From NCBI GenBank assembly GCA_017399765.1, contig JAFQBH010000012.1, positions 1 through 64,000 of the forward strand: a DNA stretch of 64,000 nt, read 5' to 3'. Source of the stretch: Oscillospiraceae bacterium. Its GTDB lineage: Bacteria; Bacillota; Clostridia; Oscillospirales; Ruminococcaceae. Each line of letters begins with the position of its first letter. Position 1 is the first letter of the stretch. Under the pieces are notes generated by a model. It saw only the letters and a program-made list of their open reading frames with translations. It had not been told where the DNA came from and made no database searches. Shown piece after piece: positions 33,709 through 43,009 of the stretch. Made by a program: the position numbers and the translations under genes.

Positions 33709-34668
33709 ATGGAAGTAAATGTTCAGCAATGCTGTGAGATACTTCGGGGAATGGACGATATAGTAATTCTTTGCCACCGGAACCCGGACGGCGATACCCT
33801 TGGAAGCGCTTTTGCTTTGCATTATATTCTTAAACAGCTTGGAAAACGAAGCAAAGTAGTTTGTCACGATGGTTTTCCGAAGCAGTTTTCATACCTGCTC
33901 CTGGAATATGAACCGGAAGATTTTGAACCGAAAGCCGTTGTTGCGGTGGATATTGCCGATGAACAGCTTTTCGGCGAAAATCTCAACGAATATAAGGGAA
34001 AGGTCGATCTTTGCATCGACCACCACGGTTCAAACAAACATTATGCAAAAAACTGGCTCGTTCGCGATTCCGCTGCGGCAAACTGCGAGATAATCGAAGA
34101 TATCTGCTATGGTTTTGAAGAAACACAGCTCACAAAAATAATTGCAGACTGCATCTATACCGGCGTTTCCACCGATACCGGCTGTTTCCGCTATTCCAAC
34201 ACAACCGGTCATACTCATTCGGTTGCCGGAAGAATGTTCAAAGCCGGATGCGATTTTGTAATGATTAACCGCGCAATGTTCGAGGTAAAATCGTTTTCAA
34301 GAATCGCAATCGAAAGGGAAGTTCTTAACGGAACGGAACTTTATTTCGGAAACCGCTGTGCGGTAATAAGCCTTACCAAAGAGATGATCGAGAGAACCGG
34401 CGTTCTTGAATCTGAACTGGAAGGCGTTCCGGCCATGACAAGGGAAATTGAGGGAGTTGAAATCGGTCTTACTCTCCGTTTCCGTGATAACGGATATAAA
34501 ATTTCCGTCCGTACCGGTGAAGAAATCGACGCTTCCGCCATTTGCGGAAAACTTGGCGGCGGCGGTCACCGCTGTGCCGCAGGTTGTTTTGTCGAAGGTG
34601 ATCTTGAAACCGCAAAGGAAACGGTGCTCAAAGTTGTTGCGGAAGTTCTCGGGGAGGTAACCGAATGA
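33709..34668 (+). CDS. nrnA: DHH/DHHA1 phosphoesterase, NrnA-type oligoribonuclease/pAp phosphatase
   Basis: The 319-residue protein has DHH motifs HRNPDGDTLGSAF, an aspartate in VVAVDIADEQ, and DHHGSN, followed by a DHHA1 domain ending in GGGGHRCAAGC. NrnA degrades very short RNAs and converts pAp to AMP. A GTG at 33700 is in frame but overlaps the AAAGGAGAGG site; ATG 33709 has correct spacing. The stop overlaps the start of truB by four bases. Confidence 0.92.
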   Translation: MEVNVQQCCEILRGMDDIVILCHRNPDGDTLGSAFALHYILKQLGKRSKVVCHDGFPKQFSYLLLEYEPEDFEPKAVVAVDIADEQLFGENLNEYKGKVDLCIDHHGSNKHYAKNWLVRDSAAANCEIIEDICYGFEETQLTKIIADCIYTGVSTDTGCFRYSNTTGHTHSVAGRMFKAGCDFVMINRAMFEVKSFSRIAIEREVLNGTELYFGNRCAVISLTKEMIERTGVLESELEGVPAMTREIEGVEIGLTLRFRDNGYKISVRTGEEIDASAICGKLGGGGHRCAAGCFVEGDLETAKETVLKVVAEVLGEVTE

Positions 34669-35564
34669 CGGGAATTCTTCCGGTTAAAAAACCGGCGGGC
34701 TTTACTTCCTTTGATGTTATAGGAAAACTCCGCGGAGTTGTTAAAACAAGAAAAATCGGACATTCCGGAACCCTTGACCCAATGGCGACAGGCGTTCTTC
34801 CGCTTTTCTTTGGCGGAGCAACAAAATGCTGCGACCTTCTTCCGAACGAGGATAAACGATACGTTGCGGATATAAAATTCGGAATCGTTACCGATACCCA
34901 GGATACCAGCGGTCGGGTGCTCAAAGAAAGCGAAAGCCGGGTTACAGAAGGCGAATTTGCCGAAGTGATGTCCGGTTTTATCGGAAAACAGATGCAGACC
35001 CCGCCCATGTTTTCGGCGGTAAAGATTAACGGAAGACCCCTTTATGACCTTGCAAGAGAGGGCAAGGTCGTGGAGCGTGCTCAAAAGGAAATCGAGGTTT
35101 ATGACATAAAACTTCTTGAATTTGATGAGCATGCTCAAACCGCAAGAATCGAAGTTTCCTGCGGAAAGGGAACTTTCATCAGGACTCTCATCAACGATAT
35201 GGGCGAAAAACTTGGCTGCGGCGCTTCAATGAGTGCTCTTGAAAGAACAATGGCGGCGGGTTTTGAACTTTCGGAATGTTTTACGATTTCCGAAATCGAG
35301 GAAATGATGAAAGACGGAACGTTTGAGGAACATCTTATGCCGGTCGAGAGGCTCTATAACGCCCTTCCAAGGCTTGTTCTTTCGGATTTCGATAAAAGAC
35401 TTTACCGAAGCGGAGTGCCTCTTGAACTTCAAAAAAGAGGCTGGGGAGGAATTTCCGGAAACATAGCTGTTTTTGATGAAGGCGGAATGCTCCTTGGGAT
35501 TTCTTTTATGGACGAAGAAGCAAACGAACTTAAACTTCGTAAAATGATGAATACCGATAAATAA
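34665..35564 (+). CDS. truB: tRNA pseudouridine(55) synthase
   Basis: The 299-residue protein has the TruB catalytic motif GHSGTLDPMATGVLP with its aspartate near residue 40, the start GILPVKKPAGFTSFDV, the YVADIKFG strand, PPMFSAVKINGRPLYDLAREG and GTFIRTLINDMG. It makes pseudouridine 55 in the T loop of tRNAs. It overlaps nrnA by four bases and ends the operon; a strong terminator overlaps its stop codon. Confidence 0.96.
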   Translation: MTGILPVKKPAGFTSFDVIGKLRGVVKTRKIGHSGTLDPMATGVLPLFFGGATKCCDLLPNEDKRYVADIKFGIVTDTQDTSGRVLKESESRVTEGEFAEVMSGFIGKQMQTPPMFSAVKINGRPLYDLAREGKVVERAQKEIEVYDIKLLEFDEHAQTARIEVSCGKGTFIRTLINDMGEKLGCGASMSALERTMAAGFELSECFTISEIEEMMKDGTFEEHLMPVERLYNALPRLVLSDFDKRLYRSGVPLELQKRGWGGISGNIAVFDEGGMLLGISFMDEEANELKLRKMMNTDK

Positions 35565-35596
35565 AAAATGCGCCTTTTTTAAAGGCGCATTTTTTA
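35563..35596 (+). terminator. Terminator of the rimP-truB operon
   Basis: AAAAAATGCGCCTTT pairs with AAAGGCGCATTTTTT. Confidence 0.92.
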
Positions 35597-35625
35597 TTCC
35601 TAAATGGAATATTTATGAAATTCTA

Positions 35626-35654
35626 TTGACAAACCCGTTAGACAGCAGTAAAAT
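35626..35654 (+). promoter_or_regulatory. Predicted sigma-A promoter of the paralogous lipoprotein pair
   Basis: TTGACA and TAAAAT are separated by 17 bases. Confidence 0.7.
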
Positions 35655-35694
35655 AAAGCCATAGTTAGACGAAAGTAAAAAGAGGCGATGTTGT

Positions 35695-37353
35695 ATGAAA
35701 AAAATCTTTATAATACTTCTTGCTTTGGCAATATGTTTTTCCGGCTGCGGCTGGAACGTTGAAATCGTTGACCCGAGGGAAGAAACCGTTTCCCTTGAAA
35801 AAGAACCGGAAACCGAAGAAATAAACGAAGATTTTATCGAAAAGATAATCCTTGATTTAGGTGCGGTCAAAAAAGAGGACGGAACTTTTGAAAGTGAAAA
35901 AATCGGCGGTTTTCTTTACGATATGTTTTTTGAAAAAGCTTACAGCCTTGAAACCAAATATTATTTTTATTGGGCAACAGGAAAATTTGTCGAAAAATAC
36001 AGCGATTACAGCACCCGTTTTGCTTCTCCCCACGGAATCGGATATTCTTTTCCGGCGGAAGAATTTGAGGAACTTATCGAAAGCTATTTCGGAGTAAACC
36101 CCGAAAGGCTCCGGGAAGATACTTCCTTTTATGACGGCACCCATAACGCCTATTGTTCACCCGGCGGAAGTATCGGCGGTTTTGGTTCACAATATGAAAT
36201 AAAAATTCTTTCCTATACCAAAATTGAGGACGAACTTGTAATATATCTTTCCGTCGGTGGTGCCCCCTGCTATCTTAACGTGCTTCTTACCGAAAACGGC
36301 GGCTACCGCTTTTTAAGCTATCTTCCGGAAAAAATCGAAGAACCGGAATTTCCCATGAGCGCCGAGGGCGAAACCCTTTCTTTCTGCCTTGGCTATAACA
36401 GCACCGAAATATTAAAGCTTGCCGTCGGCGATTCCATCGGCGACTGGGTTCTTGATGAACTCGAAGTTACTTCTCATGGGGAGGGAATAGAAAAAACTTA
36501 CGATTCCGTTTCGGCAACTTTTTCCGGAACAGTTACCCTTGAAGGACTCATAACATTAAACCCTTATGCCGGAGCCGGCTATAATTTCAGAATCCGAAAC
36601 AGCGACGGTCTTGATAAAATTCCGAAAATCGCGGAAGAAAACATTGAAACTTTTATAGAAACTTTCAGAATAGGACTTCCGGAAGTCGAAAATCTTCCGG
36701 AACTTAAAGAAAATGAATCTTTCCCCTGCTATATAACTATTGACAGCTACACCGCCAACTATGCGGCAACGGAAGCCATGCACAGTGCAAACGTTGTTAA
36801 AATCGAGCCCATTTTTAAAAACACCGGTCTTTCGGAATTCCATGAGGAAATAATCGTCAATTTCGGCGGCGAAATCAACATATATAAAGAACTTGTTGCG
36901 GATAAAGGTTCCTCCCTTTTCTATCATGACGGCTTTTCTGACGGAACAAAACTTTCCGAAACAAACTATTTTATCTGGATGATCCATTATTCAAACAGCA
37001 AATATGATTACGAAACCCGAATGGAACTTTTTAACGGCGCCGGCGAAGGAAACGGCTGGGCCTATCCTTCGGAATATTATGAATCCACCCTTTATGAATA
37101 TTTCGGGGTTTCGGCGGAGGTTTTGCGTTCCGGCGAACTTTATATCGCCGAAAAAGATTATTACTGGATCGGTGGAGGCGGCGGAATCGGCGAAACTCCC
37201 GCTCTTGTTGTAAACAGCATTGAGGAAAGCGAAGATATGATCGTTTTCCATATTACCCTTGATTACAACATCGAGGCCGATTGCGACATGGCCCTTACCG
37301 TAAAACTTCTTCCGGAAGGCGGATATAATTACGTAAGCTATCTTCCGGAATAA
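35695..37353 (+). CDS. Modular lipoprotein with repeated domain (A-B-A layout)
   Basis: The 552-residue precursor has a lipoprotein signal (FSGCG, cysteine near residue 17). Module A (about 42-215) runs from EKIILDLGAVKK to YRFLSYLPE and recurs at 385-552 (EEIIVNFGGEINIY to YNYVSYLPE). Both copies contain an FEELIESYFG/ESTLYEYFG helix and a glycine-rich GGSIGG/GGGGIGE turn. Module B (about 222-380) holds SFCLGYNSTEILKLAVGDSIGDWVLDELEV. The next gene carries B-A. I know no named family; extracellular sensing or adhesion is only a guess. Confidence 0.7.
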   Translation: MKKIFIILLALAICFSGCGWNVEIVDPREETVSLEKEPETEEINEDFIEKIILDLGAVKKEDGTFESEKIGGFLYDMFFEKAYSLETKYYFYWATGKFVEKYSDYSTRFASPHGIGYSFPAEEFEELIESYFGVNPERLREDTSFYDGTHNAYCSPGGSIGGFGSQYEIKILSYTKIEDELVIYLSVGGAPCYLNVLLTENGGYRFLSYLPEKIEEPEFPMSAEGETLSFCLGYNSTEILKLAVGDSIGDWVLDELEVTSHGEGIEKTYDSVSATFSGTVTLEGLITLNPYAGAGYNFRIRNSDGLDKIPKIAEENIETFIETFRIGLPEVENLPELKENESFPCYITIDSYTANYAATEAMHSANVVKIEPIFKNTGLSEFHEEIIVNFGGEINIYKELVADKGSSLFYHDGFSDGTKLSETNYFIWMIHYSNSKYDYETRMELFNGAGEGNGWAYPSEYYESTLYEYFGVSAEVLRSGELYIAEKDYYWIGGGGGIGETPALVVNSIEESEDMIVFHITLDYNIEADCDMALTVKLLPEGGYNYVSYLPE

Positions 37354-37368
37354 AAAGAGGTGTTTTTT

Positions 37369-38505
37369 ATGAAAAAAGTTTTTATGATTTTTCTTGCTCT
37401 GGCAATATTCCTTTCCGGCTGCGGAAAAACCGAAGAACCGGTTGTTGTTGAACCGAACGAAGAACCTTCGGAAGTTGAAAACAGCGAAGTTTTGGAAGGA
37501 ACTTATTCCGAAACGGAACTTTCTTCTATTCCGGAAGAAGAACAGGATTCCATGACCTTCAAGCTTGGTTCTAACGGAAAAACCGTTGAGCTTTTTCCCG
37601 GAGATTCCATCGGAGAATGGGTTTTGACAAAACTTGACGTTGATTATAATCCCGAAACAGACTGGACAGATTCCATCGAAGCCGAATTTTCCGGAAATGT
37701 TGAACTTAAAGGACATATCGAACGCAACGTAATGGCAGAACTTGCCTATGATTTTGTTGTTGACAGAAGTGAATTTGACAGAATGCCTTTCCTTGTTTCA
37801 AAAGACTTCAAGGAATTCCGCGGGAATTTTGTAATGAACATTCCGGAAGGACTTGAAAATTCTCCGAACCTCGATTGGAACGAATCTCTTCCCTGCAAAA
37901 TTACGATAAGCGGTTTCAGCATAAGCTGTGCTTATACAGAAACCTTTGACAGCGTAGATGTTGTTAAAATTGAACCCCTTTCCGAAGAAATTCCCGCTCT
38001 TTATGAGGAAATGATTCTTAATTTCGGCGCGGTTTATAACTACGAAGGAAAACTTGCTGTAAGAAAAGGAGTAAGTCTTTATAACAATCGCGAAGGTTAT
38101 ATGGATTGTTCCCTGATGGGAACCGCATCTTACTATTCCTGGGTTATGTCCAGAACTTCGACCGAGGACAGAATCGAAGTTTCCCTTCCCGGTTTTACTT
38201 CAAAAGTTTATGCTTACGATGCGGATTTTTTTGAAACCATGGTTTCCGAATATTTTGGAACGTCTGCGGAATATCTTCGCAACTCCGATTTTTATTACCC
38301 CGAGCAGAATTGCTATTTTATCGACGGCGGCGCCGGAATCGGCGACACCACCTATATCCAGTATCTTTTTACAGAAGAAAAAGAGGACAAAGTCATAATT
38401 TATTTCAATCTCTCCGATAATTATTATGGCGTAAGCAAACACGCTCTTACCGTAAAACTTCTTCCGGATGGCGGATATAATTATATAAGCTATCTTCCGG
38501 AATAA
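37369..38505 (+). CDS. Modular lipoprotein, paralog of the upstream gene (B-A layout)
   Basis: The 378-residue precursor has a lipoprotein signal (LSGCG) and a glutamate-rich linker. Module B (about 62-210) shows FKLGSNGKTVELFPGDSIGEWVLTKLDV, closely matching the upstream protein. Module A (about 215-378) runs from EEMILNFGAVYNY to YNYISYLPE with FFETMVSEYFG and GGAGIGDT. ATG 37369 has an AGAGG site; GTG 37360 overlaps it. It follows the upstream gene by 15 bp, so the two form an operon. Confidence 0.7.
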   Translation: MKKVFMIFLALAIFLSGCGKTEEPVVVEPNEEPSEVENSEVLEGTYSETELSSIPEEEQDSMTFKLGSNGKTVELFPGDSIGEWVLTKLDVDYNPETDWTDSIEAEFSGNVELKGHIERNVMAELAYDFVVDRSEFDRMPFLVSKDFKEFRGNFVMNIPEGLENSPNLDWNESLPCKITISGFSISCAYTETFDSVDVVKIEPLSEEIPALYEEMILNFGAVYNYEGKLAVRKGVSLYNNREGYMDCSLMGTASYYSWVMSRTSTEDRIEVSLPGFTSKVYAYDADFFETMVSEYFGTSAEYLRNSDFYYPEQNCYFIDGGAGIGDTTYIQYLFTEEKEDKVIIYFNLSDNYYGVSKHALTVKLLPDGGYNYISYLPE

Positions 38506-38513
38506 CCAAAAAA

Positions 38514-38542
38514 GAAAAACCTGCCTTACGGCAGGTTTTTTT
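38514..38542 (+). terminator. Terminator of the lipoprotein pair
   Basis: AAAAACCTGCC pairs with GGCAGGTTTTT around TTAC. Confidence 0.9.
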
Positions 38543-38546
38543 AATG

Positions 38547-38575
38547 TTTACAAAACCGCAGGAATATATTGTAAT
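38547..38575 (+). promoter_or_regulatory. Predicted promoter of the SDR gene
   Basis: TTTACA and TGTAAT are separated by 17 bases. Confidence 0.45.
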
Positions 38576-38607
38576 TCTGTTATAAAATTATCAGGAGGTT
38601 TTAACCT

Positions 38608-39399
38608 ATGAAACTCGAAAACAAAGTTGCAATCGTAACCGGAGGCGCAATGGGAAACGGACTTGGAATCGTAAAAGTTTTCCTTAAATACGGCGCAAAG
38701 GTCGCGATTTTCGATTACAGCGAAAAAGTAACCGAAGTTGCCGAATCTTTCAAAGCGGAAGGCTATGACGTCCTCGGATATCTCTGCGACGTCCGCGACA
38801 GCGAAGCTATTAAAGCAAACGTTTCCGACGTTATCGAAAAATTCGGCACCGTTGATATCCTTGTTAACAACGCCGGAATCGCATGGCTCGATACCTTTAT
38901 GAACACCGATGATAAACTTCGTGATGCTCATTTTGATATCAACATCAAAGGTTCCTGGAACATGGCAAAAGCGGTGGTTCCGGTTATGATGGAAAAGAAA
39001 AAGGGCGCCATAGTAAACCTTTCCTCCGTAACAGGACCTCTTGTTGCGGACCCGGGCGTTGCTTACGCAACAACAAAAGCCGCCCTTATGGGCTTCACCA
39101 AAGGTCTTGCGGCGGAAATGGTTTCCTATGGAATCCGCGTAAACGCAATTCAGCCCGGATATATCATGACTCCTATGGTTGAAGGCATCGCCGAAGCCTC
39201 CAACGCTTCCGACCCGGAAAGCGTAATAAACGGAATTGGTTCCGGAATCCCTATGGGAAGACTCGGCACCACTGAAGAACTTGGCGAACTCGCCGCCTTC
39301 CTCGCCTCTGATGAATCTTCCTATATCACCGGCCAGGGAATCGTTATCGACGGCGGTTCAACAATGCCGGAAACTTCCAGCGTTGGTGTAACCGAATAA
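38608..39399 (+). CDS. Short-chain dehydrogenase/reductase
   Basis: The 263-residue protein is a classical SDR. The cofactor loop reads VTGGAMGNGLG, then DVRD, NNAGIAW, the catalytic serine in NLSSVTG and YATTK (Y-x3-K); the C-terminal INPGYIMTPMVEG-type segment (IQPGYIMTPM) follows. It oxidises or reduces a carbonyl or hydroxyl with NAD(P); the substrate is unknown. The acidic-residue position after strand two (FDYSE) suggests NAD preference. It stands alone with its own promoter and terminator and has high-expression codon use. Confidence 0.92.
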   Translation: MKLENKVAIVTGGAMGNGLGIVKVFLKYGAKVAIFDYSEKVTEVAESFKAEGYDVLGYLCDVRDSEAIKANVSDVIEKFGTVDILVNNAGIAWLDTFMNTDDKLRDAHFDINIKGSWNMAKAVVPVMMEKKKGAIVNLSSVTGPLVADPGVAYATTKAALMGFTKGLAAEMVSYGIRVNAIQPGYIMTPMVEGIAEASNASDPESVINGIGSGIPMGRLGTTEELGELAAFLASDESSYITGQGIVIDGGSTMPETSSVGVTE

Positions 39400-39418
39400 G
39401 CCTTGTGCTCAAAAAAAG

Positions 39419-39452
39419 AAAAAGCCGTGCTCAGATGAGCACGGCTTTTTTT
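39419..39452. terminator. Terminator of the SDR gene
   Basis: AAAGCCGTGCTCA pairs with TGAGCACGGCTTT with a two-base loop, followed by T. Confidence 0.9.
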
Positions 39453-39460
39453 ACATATCA

Positions 39461-39510
39461 AGCCTCCCTTGCCTAAAGGGAGGTGTCTGCAAAGCAGACG
39501 GAGGGATTCT
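39461..39510. repeat. Dispersed intergenic repeat, copy 1
   Basis: The unit reads CCTCCCTT-n-AAAGGGAGG-TGTCTGCAAAGCAGACGGAGGGAT and contains two hairpins. A reverse-orientation copy lies at 42173-42222 and a diverged one at 48039-48086. Confidence 0.65.
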
Positions 39511-39511
39511 T

Positions 39512-40966
39512 TTACCACTTTCCGTTCATTTCGGTAAGAAGGTCGTTCTGAATCTTCCAAAGCTTCGGGGAAAGGTCAACGTAATATTTATGGGGATATT
39601 CAAAACGTTTCATCTCTTCCCAAAGGGTATCCACCTGTTCGGCGCAGTATTTGCGGATTTCCTGAATGGAGGGGGATTCATAAACGCATTTTCCGTTTTC
39701 AAAAATCGGAACAAGCATCTGTTTTGCAACAACGTTGGTGAGAACTTTTTTCTTCCAGGTTGCCTGGGGATCAAAAATTTCTATATCTTCGTCGGTGTTC
39801 GGAGCTTCCTCATTATAAAGAGCAATATAGTCCGCAACGGCTTTTCCATTCTCTTTTGAATAGAAACGGTAGAAAGTTTTGAAATCCGGAATGGTGATCT
39901 TTCCGACGGATTCGCTTATTTTGATGACCGGTTTAAGTTCGCCGCCTCTTTCAACTGCGGCAAGTTTATAAACGCAGCCGAAAACCGGGTCGCTTTTTGC
40001 GGTGATAAGGTTTTCGCCGACGCCGAAGCTGTTGATGGAAGCACCCTGGATAATAAGATCGCGGATGATATATTCATCAAGGGAGTTCGAAGCGACAATT
40101 CCGCAATCCGGATAGCCGGCATCATCAAGCATTTTTCTTGCTTTTACGGAAAGATAGGCGATATCGCCGGAGTCGATTCTGATGCCTTTCGGGCGGATTC
40201 CGAGAGGTTTAAGGACTTCGTCAAAAACTTTTATTGCATTCGGAACGCCGGATTTGAGTACGTTGTAGGTATCAACAAGAAGGGTGCAGTTGTTGGGATA
40301 GGTTTCGGCATAGGCTTTGAATGCCTCATATTCGGAACCCATAAGCTGGACCCAGCTGTGGGCCATGGTTCCCACTGCCGGAACGCCGTAATCTCTGTCG
40401 GTCATTGCGCAGGCGGTTGCGGAAACTCCGCCGATATAAGCCGCTCTTGCGCCGAGAACCGCGGCATCCGCATTCTGTGCTCTTCTTGAACCGAATTCCA
40501 TAACCGGTCTGCCCTGGGCTGCTCTTACTATTCTGTTTGCTTTTGTTGCAATAAGGCTCTGGTGGTTTGCAATAAGGAGAACAACGGTTTCGATAAACTG
40601 CGCCTGAATTGCCGGTCCTTTGATTACCATAATGGGTTCTCTCGGGAAAATCGGGGTTCCTTCCGGAACGCACCAGACGTCACAAGCGAATTTAAAGTTG
40701 CGGAGATAATCGAGGAAAGTTTCAGAAAAACAATTTTTGGAGCGGAGATATTCAATATCTTCTTCGGTAAAGCTGAGATTTTTGAGATAGTCTATAAGCT
40801 GTTCAAGACCCGCAAAAATCGCAAAACCGCCGTTATCCGGAATTGTTCTGAAGAAAACGTCAAAAACCGCAACGGTATCGCCCATTCCTTTTTCAAGGTA
40901 ACCGTTCATCATAGTAAGTTCATAAAAATCGGTGAGCATGCTGAGATTTCTTTCATCACGTTTCAA
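39512..40966 (-). CDS. pncB: Nicotinate phosphoribosyltransferase
   Basis: The 484-residue protein matches class-II-fold NAPRTase: MLTDFYELTMMNGYLEKG at the N terminus, GSRRAQ for substrate binding, the phosphorylated histidine in GTMAHSWVQ, VDTYNVL, and IRIDSGDIAYLS. It joins nicotinate and PRPP to form nicotinate mononucleotide for NAD salvage. It is monocistronic on the minus strand with an AAAAGGAG site. Length is normal. Confidence 0.95.
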   Translation of the reverse strand: MKRDERNLSMLTDFYELTMMNGYLEKGMGDTVAVFDVFFRTIPDNGGFAIFAGLEQLIDYLKNLSFTEEDIEYLRSKNCFSETFLDYLRNFKFACDVWCVPEGTPIFPREPIMVIKGPAIQAQFIETVVLLIANHQSLIATKANRIVRAAQGRPVMEFGSRRAQNADAAVLGARAAYIGGVSATACAMTDRDYGVPAVGTMAHSWVQLMGSEYEAFKAYAETYPNNCTLLVDTYNVLKSGVPNAIKVFDEVLKPLGIRPKGIRIDSGDIAYLSVKARKMLDDAGYPDCGIVASNSLDEYIIRDLIIQGASINSFGVGENLITAKSDPVFGCVYKLAAVERGGELKPVIKISESVGKITIPDFKTFYRFYSKENGKAVADYIALYNEEAPNTDEDIEIFDPQATWKKKVLTNVVAKQMLVPIFENGKCVYESPSIQEIRKYCAEQVDTLWEEMKRFEYPHKYYVDLSPKLWKIQNDLLTEMNGKW

Positions 40967-41072
40967 ACAATATCACTCCTTTTGCCCGATTAAACAGGCA
41001 GATTTTTCCACCCTTAATATTAACACTATTTTGTTAAAATTTCAATGAGGGTAATTAATTTTAAGAAAGCTA

Positions 41073-41101
41073 TTGATTTTAATTTTTAATTAAATTATGC
41101 T
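41073..41101 (+). promoter_or_regulatory. Possible promoter of the serine hydrolase gene
   Basis: TTGATT and TATGCT are separated by 17 bases in a very AT-rich stretch (41030-41105). Confidence 0.4.
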
Positions 41102-41147
41102 TATTTCAGGACGTCCGAAAACCTAAACGAAAGCGAGAAAGCATTTT

Positions 41148-42134
41148 ATGAACAAAGAAGAACTCCATGATTTTATAGAAAAGCAGCAGTCCAATATCTG
41201 CCAGGTTTCGGCAATTAAGAACGGCGATTTTGTTTACTCCGATTGCTGGAACAATTATAAAAAGGACGATTGCACCCATATAATGTCCGCCACAAAGAGC
41301 ATTATAGCCTTGCTTATCGGAATTGCAATCGATAAAAAACAAATCAAAAGCGTTGACGACAAAGTTCTGGATTATTTCCCCGATTATAAAGTTAAACGCG
41401 GCGAAAAAACGATTTACGATGTTACTATAAAACACTTGCTTACCATGCGCGCGCCTTATAAAGGCAAGGGTGACCCCTGGTCGAAAGTTTGTTCAAGCGA
41501 AAACTGGACTTTTTCCTCCCTTGATTTTTTGGGCGGAAGAAAAGGCCTTACCGATGAATTCGATTACAGAACAGTCTGCCTCCATATTCTTACGGGAATT
41601 TTATACAGAGCAACGAAGATGAAAACCGTCGATTTTGCCAACGAATATCTTTTTGAACCCCTTGGAATCAAACCGCACGAAAATTATTATGCCAAAACCG
41701 CCGAAGAACATAAACAGTTCACCATAAGCAAAACGCCGAAAGAAAACATCTGGTTCGCCGACCCGCAAGGGCTCGGAACTCCCGGATACGGACTTTGCAT
41801 GTCAGCGGAAGATATGGCAAAAATCGGCTTGCTCTGTCTGAATAAAGGCACATTTGACGGAAAACAAATCGTTTCTTCCGGTTGGATAGAAGAAATGACA
41901 AAACCGAGAGCCGTCGAAAGCGATTATTTCCGCGGAATGGATTACGGTTACCTTTGGTGGATAATTGACCGTGAAAAGAATATCTTTTCCGCCATCGGAA
42001 ACAGCGGAAACGTTATTTACGTAAATCCGGAAAAGGATATCGTAATCGCGGTATCTTCGTATTTCAAGCCGACAGTTTTTGACAGGGTCGATTTCATAAG
42101 GGAATATATCGAACCTTTTATCGAAGAAATTTAA
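41148..42134 (+). CDS. Serine beta-lactamase-like hydrolase (class C / PBP family)
   Basis: The 328-residue protein has the SxxK motif in HIMSATKSIIALL (residues about 45-50), HLLTMRAPYKG, a YRT-type second motif near residue 142, GYGLCMSAEDMAKIGLLCLN and a GNSGNV box near the C terminus standing for the KTG motif. It lacks a signal peptide, so it acts in the cytoplasm, probably as an esterase or peptidase rather than a drug-resistance enzyme. Unlike the fusion protein at 16310-17794, its nucleophile is present. It is a single gene. Confidence 0.85.
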   Translation: MNKEELHDFIEKQQSNICQVSAIKNGDFVYSDCWNNYKKDDCTHIMSATKSIIALLIGIAIDKKQIKSVDDKVLDYFPDYKVKRGEKTIYDVTIKHLLTMRAPYKGKGDPWSKVCSSENWTFSSLDFLGGRKGLTDEFDYRTVCLHILTGILYRATKMKTVDFANEYLFEPLGIKPHENYYAKTAEEHKQFTISKTPKENIWFADPQGLGTPGYGLCMSAEDMAKIGLLCLNKGTFDGKQIVSSGWIEEMTKPRAVESDYFRGMDYGYLWWIIDREKNIFSAIGNSGNVIYVNPEKDIVIAVSSYFKPTVFDRVDFIREYIEPFIEEI

Positions 42135-42137
42135 AAA

Positions 42138-42168
42138 AATTAAAGGAGGCTCCAAAAGCCTCCTTTTT
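42138..42168 (+). terminator. Terminator of the serine hydrolase gene
   Basis: AAAGGAGGCT pairs with AGCCTCCTTT around a short loop, followed by T. Confidence 0.85.
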
Positions 42169-42172
42169 CATA

Positions 42173-42222
42173 CACCTCATCCGTCTGCTTTGCAGACACC
42201 TTCCCCTCAAAGGGAAGGCTTT
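42173..42222. repeat. Dispersed intergenic repeat, copy 2 (inverted to copy 1)
   Basis: CCGTCTGCTTTGCAGACACC and a CCTT/AAGG hairpin match the reverse complement of the unit at 39461-39510 with few changes. Confidence 0.65.
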
Positions 42223-43007
42223 TAAATAGCACCGATTCCGCCGATAAATTCGCGGACTCTTTCGTGCTTCGGGTTTTCAAAGATATCTTCGGGCGAACCT
42301 TCCTCAAGGATTTTTCCTTCATCCATGAAGATGATTTTGTTCGCAACGTCTTTTGCAAAGCTCATTTCGTGGGTTACAACTATCATTGTCATGTTGCTGT
42401 CCGCAAGGGATTTTATAACCTTAAGAACTTCTCCGGTAAGTTCAGGGTCAAGAGCGGAGGTGGGTTCATCAAAGCAAAGGATATCAGGTTTGAGAGCAAG
42501 TGCCCTTGCGATTGCAACGCGCTGCTGCTGGCCGCCGGAAAGCTGGTGCGGATAATAATCCAGCTTATCCGAAAGGCCGACTTCATCAAGAAGTTTTCTT
42601 GCTTCCGCTTCAATTTCCGCCTTTATCTGCTTTTTGTTCTGTTTATAATCCGGACGTTCCTTTTCAAGAAGCTCCTTCGCGAGCATTACGTTTCCGAGAA
42701 CGGTATACTGTGGAAAAAGATTGAAGTTCTGGAAAACAAGCCCGAAATGAAGGCGTTTTTTTCGGATATCGCTTTCGCTTGAATTATCTTTTTCCGAAGC
42801 GTCAAAAAGCGTTTCGCCGTTTACGATAATTTCGCCTTCATTCGGCGTTTCAAGAAAGTTTATGCAGCGGAGAAGGGTCGTTTTTCCGTTTCCGGAAGAA
42901 CCTATAACGGCCATAACGTCGCCTTTTTCCAACGAAAAATCTATTCCTTTGAGAACTTCCAGTTCACCAAAGCTCTTTTTTAAGTTTTTTACTTCAAGAA
43001 TAGCCAT
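42222..43007 (-). CDS. Polar amino-acid ABC transporter, ATP-binding protein
   Basis: The 261-residue ATPase has Walker A (GSSGNGKTT), a Q-loop, the signature [15 protein letters not shown], Walker B ([13 protein letters not shown]) and the H-loop (VVTHEMSFA). The layout is that of GlnQ/HisP-type ATPases. It powers uptake of a polar amino acid with the permease and binding protein encoded just upstream. It is separated from the permease by two bases and ends the operon. Typical GlnQ is about 240 residues; a slightly longer insert (residues about 70-85) is present. Confidence 0.95.
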   Translation of the reverse strand: MAILEVKNLKKSFGELEVLKGIDFSLEKGDVMAVIGSSGNGKTTLLRCINFLETPNEGEIIVNGETLFDASEKDNSSESDIRKKRLHFGLVFQNFNLFPQYTVLGNVMLAKELLEKERPDYKQNKKQIKAEIEAEARKLLDEVGLSDKLDYYPHQLSGGQQQRVAIARALALKPDILCFDEPTSALDPELTGEVLKVIKSLADSNMTMIVVTHEMSFAKDVANKIIFMDEGKILEEGSPEDIFENPKHERVREFIGGIGAI

Positions 43008-43009
43008 TT

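Noticed and set aside
2159..40000. Apparent excess of the word TTCCGGAA and CCGGAA
   Set aside because: It is explained by preferred codons (TCC, CCG, GGA, GAA) and does not stand out once codon choice is considered by eye.
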